Below, in pieces: positions 24,145 to 48,637 of a stretch of 64,000 bases of DNA (the stretch's first letter is position 1; each line of letters opens with the position of its first letter). The position numbers and the translations under genes are program-made. Location: NCBI GenBank assembly GCA_018292915.2, contig JACVVK020000143.1:86001-150000 (forward strand), given 5' to 3'. The notes under the pieces are model-generated. The model saw only the letters and a list, made by a program, of their open reading frames with translations. It searched no databases and had not been told where the DNA came from. The DNA comes from Batillaria attramentaria (Eukaryota > Mollusca > Gastropoda > Batillariidae).

Positions 24145-24777
24145 TACTGTATATTTTTTTTTTTAATTCTGTTTCTGTCGGGTTTTTTTTTTTTTACATG
24201 TCAAGACAATATACTTACATAACATATACATGTGTATGCCAAATAGAATAATATATGTGTTGACAAAGAAGAAACAAAAACACACAGAAAAAAAAAAACA
24301 GAAAAAAGCAAAAAACAAAAAAACAAGCATACACAAAAAAAAAGAGAAAAAGATGAGTTCACAAAACAGTGTACATAATACACATATTCACGCGCACGCT
24401 GACATGGGTAGAGTCAGGTTACAAAGATATCTTGGCATATAATTATGTGATTTTGAACACAATACACGTGATTCTTACATGATGATATTATATTCTCTGT
24501 GATAACTCTATCGGGGAGACAACCATGTTGGTTTGCTGTATATGTCCCAAGAGTGGTTTTTTCCCCTTTCAGTTCAAGTTCTATCAGTAATGCCCATTTC
24601 ACCCACTCACACACACACACATAATTATACACCCATGATCGGTCTTATTGATACGATTAGTGATAAGGAGGTGGTGTTTTTATCGGGGGAATACAGTTAT
24701 ACCCCCTCAAGTGCACAGTACTTTGGTACAAGTAAAAGGTGTGGGGAAGTATGTTGTAGTACTTGTCTCAGTTAACT

Positions 24778-25264
24778 CTAGTAACATAGGGCAACCATTT
24801 CTCTACCGGCAAATTTATGTGACATTAATTTTCGGGCTGCTACAAGCTTCTCAACTGAATATCTTGACTTGAGGACTTGTACATAGTTATTTAGTGTGGG
24901 AGCCGTGTCTTTCAGACTACATGTATATATAAAGTATTTAGCCACCAGTAAAATAAATTCTATAGCTTGATCTGTTTTAATGTTTTCCGAAGTTCCAAAC
25001 CAGTAATACAAGTGTCCCTGTTGGTACAAATCTTACTGTATGGCTACATGAATTGTGCAACCATGATCTAAACTCCTCCCAAAATTTTTGAACCATTTCA
25101 CAGTGCCAGAAGAGATGTTCTATTGTCTGTTCCTCGTGGTTACATAAGGAACAAGTTGACGAATCAATTAACTTACGAAGGTGAAGGTATCTTTTTGCTG
25201 GGATCACTCTATGTAGTACACGCAGTTGAAACCAACGTATCTGATTATCACATGTACATGAGTA
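24778..25264 (-). pseudogene. LINE ORF2 C-terminus with CCHC motif, frameshifted
   Basis: Reading minus: RWFQLRVLHRVIPAKRYL, then CSLCNHEEQTIEHLFWHC (C-x2-C-x8-H-x4-C), then FWEEFRSWL. A frameshift near 25000 separates this from the last part, which ends after YFIYTCSLKD. It continues the peptide encoded at 26998-27880, from which the inserted element separates it. Confidence 0.82.
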
Positions 25265-25270
25265 GCACTT

Positions 25271-26776
<1,506 letters not shown>

Positions 26777-26848
26777 TTCAATTCAATTAAATTCAATTCA
26801 ATTCAATATAACTTTATTGTCTGTCGATGGCAGAAAATTTTCTTCTGG

Positions 26849-26919
<71 letters not shown>

Positions 26920-26960
26920 TAATTTATCTAGACATATAAATCCATACATATTAAACACAG
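26777..26960 (-). mobile_element. LINE-like 3' tail with (TTGAA)n and internal (TG)n
   Basis: The minus strand ends in CAATAAAGTTATATTGAATT then GAATTGAATTTAATTGAA, a polyadenylation-like signal with a TTGAA tail as in CR1/L2-type LINEs. A CA run fills 26853-26918. The block AATTCAATATAA(C/A)TTTATTG to TTCTTCTGGCTCGCAC recurs at 60957. It abuts palindrome element A. Confidence 0.55.
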
Positions 26961-26997
26961 ATCCTTAAAGTTAAAGATATTCTCCCAGTCAAGGCCC

Positions 26998-27880
26998 TCA
27001 CTCATATTTTCTATTCCACTTGGGGAGAACTGTAGGTATTGACTGACTGTCTTTAAGTTTCATCTGTATAGTTTTACTGCCTTTTGAAATACATGTCCAT
27101 ATAATGCTCTTCATTTCTCCTGTGGGAGGAGACAACTCCAACCCCAGTGTATGTCTATGCTGCTGTATGACATGTATTATGCCATGGTACACTAAAAGGT
27201 TTGTTCCTGTAATACTGGGATACTGTCTGATAAAGTTATCATATGAGTAAAAACTACCATCCTCGTTTTGTAAATCTCTCACTTGAATCACATCAGCATC
27301 GACCCATTGCTTCATATATACCACCGTCTTATTTCTTACTATATGGGTATTGTAATGGAAAAATACCCCTGGAAATTCTTTCTCATTTGCTGGTCTACAT
27401 TTCAAGGTTAGTTTTCTGTAGTGCCTGAAAACGTCTTGCCGGAAGGGATTGTGGACTCTGCTAAGCAAAACATTAGCATATTCCCCTCCTAATTTCCTGA
27501 TGTTAGCTATTGGTGGGTACATAACAGAAATCAGTTTTGAAAAAGGAGAGTTATTTTCAAACCTTCGTAGCCAGCTTATTTTCATCGACGCCAGATAGAC
27601 ATTCATGTCACACATTTGAAGACCACCTTCGCTGTCTGGTCTGATCACTACTGATTTTTTAATTTTTGCACATTTTCCATCCCAAAGAAATGAATAAAAC
27701 TCCTTTTCCAGTTTGTTTAGTAATAGTGGGGTGGATCAGGAATGTTCATGAATGAATAAGTTAATTTTGATATTGCAAGTGTTTTTATTACCGTAATTTT
27801 CCCATGGGTAAGATGTCTCCTCTTCCACCTACCAAGAATTTTCTTTAGTTCTTCAAGTTTACCTTCCATAGTTCAGGCTG
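26998..27880 (-). pseudogene. L1-like ORF2 thumb/C-terminal region
   Basis: The minus strand encodes GRWKRRHLTHGKITVIKTLA, then SKLTYSFMNIP, a frameshift near 27730, KEFYSFLWDGK, then RPDSEGGLQMCDMNVYLASM and KISWLRRFENN. This order (LT.GKI..IK.L, F.WDGK, GGL...) is typical downstream of the RT palm in L1-like elements. An in-frame stop occurs at 26998. Another frame continues as GLDWENIFNF just before the insertion, and the peptide resumes at 25264. Confidence 0.82.
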
Positions 27881-27975
27881 TATTATTTGATCCCATGTTG
27901 GTTGAAAATCTGCAATACCCTAAGACCGGATGATACCTGGATCCCAATGTATAATTTCCTCCTTGAGCCCCACTT

Positions 27976-29697
27976 TACTGTATATTCTAACATGGAGGGA
28001 CGGCACAACGGTATTCTACACTGCTACGGTAGATCTAACATGGAGGAGACGGCCCGGTATTTCTACACAAACCATTGCTACTCGTATAGTCTAACTTGGA
28101 TGGGACCGGCCCGGTATTCTACACAACCATGCTACTGTATAGTCTAACTTGAAGGGACGGCCCGGTATTCTACACAACCATGCTACTGTATAGTCTAACT
28201 TGGAGGGACGGCCCGGTATTCTACACAGCCATGCTACTGTATAGTCTTAAAGGGACAGCCCGGTATTCTACACAGTGATGCTACTGTATAGTGGGGGTCT
28301 AACGTACACGGACGGCCCGGTATTTTACACAGTGACAATCATGTTACTGTATAGTCTTAAAGGAGCGGCCCGGTATTCTACACAGTCATGCTACTTTATA
28401 GTCGAACTTATAGGGACGGCCCCGCATCCTACACAGTCATGCTACTGTATAGTCGAACTTATAGGGACGGTCTGGTATTCTTCACGATCATGCTACTTTA
28501 TAGTCGAACTTAAAGGGACGGCCCGGTATTCTACACAGTCGTGCTACTGTATAGTCGAACTTCAAGGGACGGCCCGGTATTCTACACAGTCATGCTACTT
28601 TATAGTCGAACTTCAAGGGACGGTCTGGTATTCTTCACGATCATGCTACTTTATAGTCGAACTTAAAAGGGACGGCCCAGTATTCTACACAGTCATGCTA
28701 CTGTATAGTCGAACTTAAAAGGGACGGCCCGGTATTCTACACGTCTGCTACTGTATAGTCGAACTTAAAGGGACGGCCCGGTATTCTACACAGTCGTGCT
28801 ACTGTATAGTCGAACTTAAAAGGAGGGCCCGGTATTCTACACAGTCATGCTACTGCATAGTCGAACTTCAAGGGACGGCCCGGTATTCTACACAGTCATG
28901 CTACTGCATAGTCGAACTTAAAGGGACGGCCCGGTATTCTACACAGTCATGTTGCTGTATAGTCGAACTTCAAGGGACGGCCTGGTATTCTTCACGATCA
29001 TGCTACTTTATAGTCGAACTTAAAAGGGGCGGCCCAGTATTCTACACAGTCATGCTACTGTATAGTCGAACTTAAAGGGACGGCCCGGTATTCTACACAG
29101 TCATGCTACTGTATAGTCGAACTTAAAGGGACGGCCCGGTATTCTACACAGTCATGCTACTGTATAGTCGAACTTAAAGGGACGGCCCGGTATTCTACAC
29201 AGTCATGCTACTTTATAGTCGAACTTAAAGGGACGGCCCGGTATTATACAGTCATGCTACTGTATAGTCGAACTTAAAGGGAAGGCCCGGTATTCTACAC
29301 AGTCATGCTACTGTATAGTCGAACTTAAAGGGACGGCCCGGTATTCTACACAGTCATGTTGCTGTATAGTCGAACTTCAAGGGACGGCCTGGTATTCTTC
29401 ACGATCATGCTACTTTATAGTCGAACTTGAAAGGGACGGCCCAGTATTCTACACAGTCATGCTACTGTATAGTCGAACTTAAAGGGACGGCCCGGTATTC
29501 TACACAGTCATGCTACTGTATAGTCGAACTTAAAGGGACGGCCCGGTATTCTACACAGTCATGTTGCTGTATAGTCGAACTTAAAGGGACGGCCCGGTAT
29601 TCTACACAGTCATGTTGCTGTACAGTCGAACTTAAAGGGACGGCCCGGTATTCTACACAGTCATGTTGCTGTATAGTCGAACTCATAGGGACGGCCA
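27976..29697. repeat. 51-bp satellite, right half
   Basis: The same unit as 21957-24144, but most copies read CGAACTTAAAG or CGAACTTCAAG where the left half has CTAACTTGGAG. A TTCTTCACGATCATGCTACT variant recurs about four times (near 28470, 28630, 28990, 29400). The first 150 bp next to the LINE hold left-type units with many single-base insertions. Confidence 0.95.
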
Positions 29698-30274
29698 GTA
29701 CGCGGCCAGGCTGACTTTGAAGCATCACGATGTGCAAGCCAATGGCGGGACATGATGCATCGTGCACGGTTCAGTGGAGCTGGTGATCGACCCGAGATGC
29801 CTCAGTTTACTGACCTGGATAAAAGTGAAAGTCGGTCACAGTTTCTTTCCTATCAGCTTTCAGTATTTGCACCAGTTATTCAGTTTTACAATTACTGAAA
29901 CCACAACGACTCTGACTGATCGACTTTACTGTCGTGAACTACAGTCAGTCAGTGATGGCATGTCTGGACAGTCAATAAGCATGATTTGAATATTTGATCA
30001 GCTAAACTACTGTATGATGTGTGCAGACGCCGTATGTCAGTCATGGCCCCAGTGATTGTACTTTCTGAGTTGACTCACTGACACCACGTGACCACTGGCA
30101 CGACTGACTATAAACACATCAGTGTACATGACAAGTGGCTGACGGAGACAGACACAGAACAGGATAACTATGGTCAGTCAGCACTTGCCAAACCTTATCA
30201 GTTATCGCCATTTACTCTTCATAATCCTATCTCTCTTCTTCATCAGCCTCTTTTCGGTGCGTCAGTTTTCTCTT
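29698..30274. other. Unique sequence, no gene seen
   Basis: Contains many CAGTCAGT/ACTGAC words but no array or coding exon that I recognise. Confidence 0.5.
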
Positions 30275-30349
30275 CCGCCCATTCCCCGCTCGCCGTTCCG
30301 CCCATTCCCCGCTCGCCGTTCCGCCCATTCCCCGCTCGCCGCTCCGCCC
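30275..30349. repeat. 23-bp GC-rich tandem repeat, about 3 copies
   Basis: CCGCCCATTCCCCGCTCGCC then GTT/GCT, at 30275, 30298 and 30321. Confidence 0.9.
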
Positions 30350-31901
30350 CGTTGGGGAAGAAGAAGAAAAGGAAAGGGGAGGATACAGTAAACGTGGTCA
30401 TCCACGCTTGGGGGGTGGGGGGGGGGTAGCGGGGGGGGGGTGAGAAGGGAGTGTGGAGGAAGATCATAGTCCGCACCGGGAAGCCGACCAGCACCATGTG
30501 TGAACACGGACAGAGTGCCAACCATTCACGTGCCGTGCACGCACTAAGTCTAATCACGGTGGCCTGTGGTCACTTGGCACGTGACCAACAACCTATAAAT
30601 AGAGAGCACGTGATGCAGAAGAAAGTCACTGTGGGCGATAAATCATGCCGGAAAATGGGAGGCAAACGCGTCTGTTCTGGTTACAGACCACAGATGCAAA
30701 TTTGGAGGAGAACGCTATATATTCCTCTTACACATAACGTTCCATATGACACCCTAGAAATGCTTTTAAATTCACCCCCAAAAAATCACAAAAATCCGGC
30801 AGCCAGACTCATGTGAGTGCGGAGTAAATTTCAACAAATTCCAATATTCCGTTTTTTGGCAATGTTAGCAGCGACCACATACCCCCCCCCCCCCCTCTCA
30901 TTCCTCGGTCGTCTGTTGGCTCCTGTGCCAGCTGCGCATGAACTGATACAAATAGTCCACAAGCCGGGTTCATTTTTCCCTAATTTTACTACATGTATTA
31001 CCTGGTATGAAACTTATTTACAAAGCCAACAGATTGCCATTTTTTACTCTGCACACAAATTTTAAAAGAGGCAAATATTTTCTGCTATATTTAGGTAGTT
31101 CTGACCCGGAAGCTATTAGTGGTCTGTAACCTGTACTCAATACCAAGTCTGACGATATTAACTATGTCACAGAGTGAAACTGAAATGCTCTTGCCTTTTC
31201 CTACAACTGTGAGTCACTGGCACTGACTGACAATTTGTTCCCGTCTCATGTCAGTCTTCTTGTAGTGTTCGTCACTGACTTTTCACCAAACTTGCCGGCG
31301 GTGACACTGATGTACTGACATGGCGGTTTACTGTCAGTCCAACACTGAACTTGAGGCTGGCGGGAGGCAAGACAGTATGGGTCCAGCTGAAGGACAAGGA
31401 ATAGCCAACTATTGGAAGTGACAAGAACAAGATGCAGACAAGAAACAAGGGGACGTCACCCCACCCGACGCGCGTTTAGTGCACGTGACTGAATTATTTC
31501 CGACCTCATTCTGCCCCCTCCTCCTCCCCCCTCCCACCCCCCAGCTCGCGCAGTCACCGCAGTACTGTCTCTTGTCGGGCGGATCTCCGCCCACTGTCTC
31601 AAGTCACTGTAGCGGTCAGCTGTCACTAAGAAATCACCACTTCCTCCCTCCCTCCCTCCGGCCCGTCTGTTGGCCAGAGCTGTGCCCCATTGTATGGACA
31701 AGCTACGTGTACCCCCCCCCCCACCCCCTTCCCCTTCATCCCATCTACCCACATTACATTCTTTTCTAATGAAAGTCCACCAAGTCCGGTGTCAGAGTGT
31801 AGCCATCACACAGAATAGGCCCCTCCCCCACCCACCCCCAACTCCTTCCCTTCTGTGGCAATTCCCCTGAGCAATGTCCGACCAAAGCTTTAAAAAATGA
31901 T
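30350..31901. other. Unique sequence with homopolymer runs
   Basis: G runs at 30410-30440, C runs at 30884-30895 and 31712-31722, and C/T-rich DNA at 31500-31860. CTATAAATAG, which fits both a TATA box and a MEF2 site, occurs at 30593-30602 with no recognisable exon downstream. Confidence 0.45.
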
Positions 31902-31990
31902 AATAATAATAATAATAATAATATCAAATAAAATGCGAGACATCGATGTACATGTACAAATTAGCCAAACGTCATTGTGACCTGTCGCTT

Positions 31991-32035
<45 letters not shown>

Positions 32036-32161
32036 ACACAAAGCTAGCGCGTTGTTCTGCCGGTTTATCAGTTTGTCTGTTTGGAACGTCTCCCTTACAC
32101 TAAGTGGTGACTGTCCCAGGCACTGTTGTGTTGTGTTGTGTTGTGTTGTGTTGTGTTGTGC
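31902..32161. repeat. Three microsatellites: (TAA)n, (CA)n, (TTGTG)n
   Basis: TAA at about 31902-31923, CA at 31996-32040, and TTGTG pentamers at 32126-32160. Confidence 0.93.
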
Positions 32162-32985
32162 TGTCTGTCCGTCAGCATAAACTGGCAGGCTTGCCATTCT
32201 CGTGAATTCTGAACCTTTTCACTTATGACCTATTGTCTTAATCAGAAACTCAGTATAGATCTAAACGTGTCTGACTGCTACAGAAGATCGTCGTGTGACA
32301 CATGATTGCTACAAGCCACCATCACGTGACATTTAACTGCTACCATCATCATGTGACTGACGCCCCAAAGCTCACCTGAACATCGTGTGTGTCGCAGGTG
32401 ACATTTTCAAGGGCCTTTCTCGTCTCCCAGTGATGTCTTCCAGTGAAGAGCTCTTGGCCAGTCGCGTGAGGCGTGAGTACGAGGCGCCCGCTGTGGGACA
32501 GGACTAATGACTTGACAGGGGGATTAATGAGTCAATAATGGCGACACCACGACCCCCCAACACGCGTGACACGTTCAGGACAAGCTCACTGCCGCTCAGT
32601 GTGTATAAATTATCGCCCTTGATTAGTGGCGTGTGCACGATGACCAGGCCAGAATCACAGAACTATAAATAGCTCTAGGTCTGTGGCCTGTAGCGACACC
32701 ATGCTCCTTGTGCAGACGGACAGACAGACACAGACAGGACGGACGCATCACATTGTGTGGAACGCGTGCCACGTGGCACTGGTCACTTGCTGCCTGTCTG
32801 GGGAGGGGGGGGAGGGAGGGGGGACATGATATGGCTCATGGGCGACGCTCACCCGGCCAGCAACACTGTTTCTCAAAATACATTTATATAATACTTGTAC
32901 TAGTGGTAGGTTCAGTGAGAATCAGCAGGGACGGATAGAGGGGGAGGGGGGGGGGAGAGATGACTACGTGAGAGTTTCCTAAAGC
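32162..32985. other. Unique sequence, possible promoter-like DNA
   Basis: CTATAAATAG lies at 32663-32672, and an ATG at 32701 opens a frame of only about 43 codons that enters low complexity. Upstream, ATTAATGAGTCAATAATGGC and TAAATTATCGCCC give an AT-motif cluster. Promoter function is a guess, since no gene was recognised downstream. Confidence 0.3.
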
Positions 32986-33068
32986 ATTGTAGAGAAGTTG
33001 AGATACTGTACTGTGTTGATATAATATTGTAGAGAAGTTGAGATACTGTACTCTGTAGATATAATATT
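32986..33068. repeat. 40-bp direct repeat, 2 copies
   Basis: ATTGTAGAGAAGTTGAGATA then CTGTACTCTGTAGATATAAT is duplicated. Confidence 0.9.
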
Positions 33069-33641
33069 GTAAATCAACGCTCTACACGTAATAGGCTAAT
33101 GTATAAATGTCTGTAGTGTTGAGCTGGTATTGTTAAATGTAGAAATATACATTTAAACCAGTATTGCAAAGCATTGTAGACATGTTTGTATTGTACTGAT
33201 TTGTGTGTATTGTAGTTGTACATGTAGTACTGCAAACTGTCCATACAAAAACGGCAGCCCAATAATTAGATACAGAATATACATGTAGTGTATAGCGGAA
33301 TCAGTGAACGTTCGAGATGAGAGGGGTCAGGGGCCATGTGCCTACGTAAGATACGCTGTCTGAAATTCCATTTCGCAGTCTCATGGACAGCGTGACGTCA
33401 TCGAGTCATCACTGTGGCCCTCTGAAAAGTCAGAGGTCATAGGTCAAAGTAGCCAGGAACCTCGTTCTCTGGCTCTTTCAAATACGCTAATGGTTTCCAT
33501 ATAATAATTCCGTATACACTGTATTCACTGTTATTGTGTTATTCTGTGCTGTACTGCTTTGATCTGATTTTTCTTCTCTTCCCTTTGCTGTGCTGCGTTT
33601 TGTTGTTTTTGTCATATTACCACCACTACGCGGTCAGAGCT
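33069..33641. other. Unique sequence, no gene seen
   Basis: AT-rich intergenic DNA. A run of A at 33642-33660 borders the next element. Confidence 0.5.
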
Positions 33642-33660
33642 AAAAAAAAAAAAAAAAAAA

Positions 33661-34949
33661 CTAGAGAGGCAAAAGCCTCCATTGCTCCCTTGTGACATGG
33701 GTCAAGGTCATTCAAAAGAGTATGTTTGTAAAAAATCTTATCACTATCTATCATCAAGCCAAGTAAGGTGTCTCTGGTGTTCTTAGTTCCTGGCAATATT
33801 ACACTTTTCCCCAAAACTGACTATATGGCCTTGACCTTGGGCCAAGGTCATTCAAATTAGATATCAATGTCCATCATTACACCAAGTTGGATGCCTCTAG
33901 TATTTGTAGTTTCTCCAAAAACGGTAATATTGAAATCCACAACAACAGAGTGGTATGGGTATACAGTTCTTATCAATGTCTATTAGCATGGCAAGTTTGG
34001 CGCCTCTGCTGTTTGTTGTTTCTGAGAAAATGCCAATGTTACGGTTTCACAAAAATAGCTTGTACGGCCTTGACCTTGACACAAGGCTATTGAATACATG
34101 TATATCTGTTAAGTTCTTATCAAAGTCTATCACCATATAAAGTTTAAAACCTCTGGTTTTTGTAGATTCCAAGAAAATGCCAATGCAAAATTTTAAAACA
34201 GACAGCTTTAGTGACCTTGACCTTGAGTCAAGGTCATTCAACATGATATATTTTGATAGGTCTTACGGCTGTCTATAGGCATGCAAACTTTGGTGCCTCT
34301 GCTTTTTGTAGATTCTGAGAAAATGCCCATGTTAAGGTTTACTGCGGAAATGCGGAAAATAACTTGTACAGCCTTGACCTTGACACAAGGCCATTGAATA
34401 CATGTACATCTGTAAAGTTCTTATCAATGTCTATCATCATGCAAAGTTTAAAACCTCCGGTTTTTGTAGATTCCAAGAAAATGTCAATGCAAAATTTTCA
34501 AACAGCTTTAGTGACCTTGACCTTGAGTCAAGGTCACTCAAAATGACATATTTTGAAAGGTCTTATGGCTGTCTATCAGCATGCCAAGTTTGGTGCCTGT
34601 GCTGTTTGTAGATTCTGAGAAAATGCCAATGTTAAGGTTTTCTACGGAAATGCGGAAAATAGCTTGTCTGACCTTGACCTTCACACAAGGCCATTGAATA
34701 CATGTATATCTGTAAAGTTCTTATCAATGTCTATCATCATGCAAAGTTGAAAACCTCTGGTATTTGTAGACTCCAAGAAAATGCCTATGTAAAATTTTCA
34801 AACAGACAGCTTTACTGACCTTGACCTTGAGTCAAGGTCATTCAAAATTATATATTTTGAAAGGTCTTATGGCTGTCTATCGGCATGCCAAGTTTGGTGA
34901 CTCTGCTCTTTGTAGATTCTGAGAAAATGCCAATGTCAAGGTTTACTGC

Positions 34950-35001
<52 letters not shown>

Positions 35002-35049
35002 GACGGAGGGTTATAACATAGACTCCCATTGTTACACAAGGGAGCCAAA
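33661..35049 (-). mobile_element. Palindrome-rich element, copy B (inverted)
   Basis: In element orientation (minus) it opens with CTCCCTTGTG (35044-35035) and the hairpin partner GGGAG (35023-35027), then a GT tract. It closes with CACAAGGGAG (33694-33685), a perfect hairpin GAGGC-TTTT-GCCTC (33666-33679) and CTAG (33661-33664). The interior has TGACCTTGACCTTGAGTCAA then GGTCA units near 34210, 34512 and 34816, alternating with CTTGACACAAGGC units, giving a dimer of about 300 bp. It is divergent from copy A but collinear throughout. Confidence 0.72.
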
Positions 35050-35396
35050 AAGGTAGCTGTGAATCCAGTGAAAATGTGATAAGCAATACGTCATCGCTCC
35101 ATAATGAGAACACTGAATGGCCTCCCTTTCTTTGCAACATTTATTCAACGACAGTGTGACCAGATATTTTCAGTAACATCGAACAAGCACTGATGATGGT
35201 AACCAGCATTACAAGCGTAGTGACAGAGACAGTGAGAGCAAAGAATCGGCTTTCGGTTACTGATGCTGGCAGAAATTATAAGATCGGGATGCGTGCTGAA
35301 ACGAGCAGACAACTCGTACGCGTTGACTCGCAAAGGGAGGACAGTTAAATATCTTTCCGTAGGACTGAGTACCAGAGTGTTTGGTGAGAGTAACCA
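35050..35396. other. Unique sequence, no gene seen
   Basis: An 88-codon minus-strand frame (35145-35411) resembles no known family. Confidence 0.4.
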
Positions 35397-35665
35397 CAGG
35401 TGTAATGACAATATTAAACAACACTAGGTCAAAGTGTCATGACGATGGTACCAACACTAAAAGTGTAATGACAATATTAAACAACACTAGGTCAAAGTGT
35501 CATGACGATGGTACCAACACTAAAAGTGTAATGACAATATTAAACAACACTAGGTCAAAGTGTCATGACGATGGTACCAACACTAAAAGTGTAATGACAA
35601 TATTAAACAACACTAGGTCAAAGTGTCATGACGATGGTACCAACACTAAAAGTGTAATGACGATG
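35397..35665. repeat. 63-bp minisatellite, about 4 copies
   Basis: AGTGTAATGACAATATTAAA, CAACACTAGGTCAAAGTGTC, ATGACGATGGTACCAACACT, AAA: 63-bp units with almost no divergence. Confidence 0.95.
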
Positions 35666-35679
35666 TCAGCACAAGTGTA

Positions 35680-35960
35680 CTGATACACGATGTTTACACA
35701 AGTTTAAATACTACAAGTAAACAACAGTACAAATCAGTATACAACACAGTACAACGTGACGGTACCGGCAAATGTTACACAAGTGTAATGGCGATGGTAA
35801 CCAACACAGCAAGTTGTAATGACGATGTTAACAAGTGCGATACGACGGAGCCAATACTACAAGTGTGATGACGACGATAGCCAATACTACAAAAGTAATG
35901 CCGATGGTAGACAATACTACCAGTGTGATGACGATGGCAGCCAATACTACAAGTGTAGTA
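35680..35960. repeat. Degenerate 30-35-bp repeats
   Basis: Loose copies of AATACTACAAGTGTGATGAC then GAnGnTAGCC, related to the second half of the preceding 63-bp unit. Confidence 0.6.
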
Positions 35961-36868
35961 ACGTTACACCGTGACACTGCATAAACATAGACACGGTGAA
36001 CTAATTATACATGTACACTGTAGATAATAACCTTGTACGTATACATACATCAGACAGGACACTGGTTCGGGATTTCCCATTTTCGGTTTCTAAAACTCGT
36101 GTGCACTGCAGTCCGGGCTTTCCCGTTATCAGTCTCAGCAACTCAGTCGTCACACTCACGTGTTACACTGTAAGTTGATCTCGGTCTCATTTTCTCTATT
36201 TCAGTCTCTGGTCTGTCTCTCTGTATCTGTACGTTGCTTTGGTCAGACGCCATTTTGTCCATCTTGCTTCTGAGGTCCAGTGCCGCCGCCGCGTGGCTCC
36301 CTGTCCCGGGCGACTCCTCACTCAATCAGACTGACCACCGTGACGTCAGTCCGGCACTGTGATTCCTCTCTGACACCAGGAGATGGCTGTTTACGTTCCA
36401 GTATTTTGACAACTGTAGTGATTTATAGCACTGCTACTCTGTATGTATACCGGGGAGGGGAGGGGGGGGGAGGGGTATGTGTGAGTGTATACATCAGTAG
36501 TTCCATACATACTTGTAGCAATATTCCCGTTCATAGTGTCAGTGTTCATAAAGTGTCACATGGTCATTTCATACCCGGATGTGACCTACTGCACTGTGGC
36601 ACTGTGGGTCCCCTATGGCACTATGTGTTCTCCTATGGCACTCTGTGTTCTCCTATGGCACTATACAGTCACTTTCTTCCTCAGACACATACACAGGCTG
36701 TGCTTCCCACACCATCCCATCGAACCCCCCCCCCCCCACTCCCCCCTCCATCTCCACCCAAACACTCCCACATCACACGCTGCTTTCTGGACTCTGAAGA
36801 TGGCGCTACTCAGTGGCGAAGTCAACGGCTACATGTTCCAACAGATATCCGTCCAGTGGTATGTGAGA
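35961..36868. other. Unique sequence downstream of gcm
   Basis: May hold gcm 3' untranslated sequence (minus strand). I found no AATAAA or ATTAAA on that strand between 36000 and 37087, so the transcript end is unknown. Three TCTCCTATGGCACT-type repeats lie at 36610-36665, and C runs near 36729. Confidence 0.4.
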
Positions 36869-37087
36869 GTGACAACAGATATCAGGCCAGCTGAGTCCGT
36901 TGTATGTGAAAGTGACAACAGATATCAGATATGCACTGAGTCAGTTGTATGTGAGAGTGAGTAACAACAGATATCAAACCAGTTGACTGAGTCCGTTGTA
37001 TGTGAAAGTGACAACAGATATCAGATATGCACTGAGTCAGTTGTATGTGAGAGTGAGTAACAACAGATATCAAACCAGTTGACTGAG

Positions 37088-37110
<23 letters not shown>
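36869..37110. repeat. About 96-bp tandem repeat spanning the gcm stop codon
   Basis: GTTGTATGTGAGAGTGAGTA then ACAACAGATATCAAACCAGT alternates with a GAAAGTGACAACAGATATCA unit, two and a half copies. The gcm stop (37088-37090) and last few codons lie in its terminal copy. Confidence 0.88.
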
Positions 37111-48201
<11,091 letters not shown>

Positions 48202-48330
48202 ACATCCGGGTACCCTAGCCGAGAGATCACTCAATACTCTGTAAGAAGAAAAAACTGTCTTCAATTAGTTTAGATGTATTCGAGCAAGATGACAAATCAT
48301 GTATGATTCTGAAGCTCTCTTTGGTATCTG

Positions 48331-48399
<69 letters not shown>

Positions 48400-48401
48400 A
48401 C

Positions 48402-48453
<52 letters not shown>

Positions 48454-48499
48454 GAGGTGGGGGGGGGGGGGGGGGGGAGGGAGGGGGGGGGGGGGGGGG

Positions 48500-48538
<39 letters not shown>

Positions 48539-48541
48539 CGG
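48331..48541. repeat. (GT)n-(GA)n followed by a poly-G tract
   Basis: GT to 48438 with one CACG break, GA to 48452, then about 85 bases that are almost all G (48458-48541). On the gcm-sense strand this is poly-C. It lies about 220-300 bases before the acceptor of coding exon 1. The length of such a tract is unreliable in an assembly. Confidence 0.95.
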
Positions 48542-48637
48542 GGCACGTGTTCCTTTAAAGCCCTGTTTCAGCCCAGTTGATTTCAACTTTATGGTGTAGA
48601 CACTTGTAACCTTCCGTTACAATTTCAAGCAATTTTT

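Noticed and set aside
26998..27648. A host gene of 216 codons on the minus strand
   Set aside because: Its motifs belong to the C-terminal part of an L1-like LINE, with frameshifts, a poly-A tail and target duplications.
32701..32829. Short ORF below a TATA-like motif
   Set aside because: Only about 43 codons, running into G-rich low complexity, with no recognisable product.
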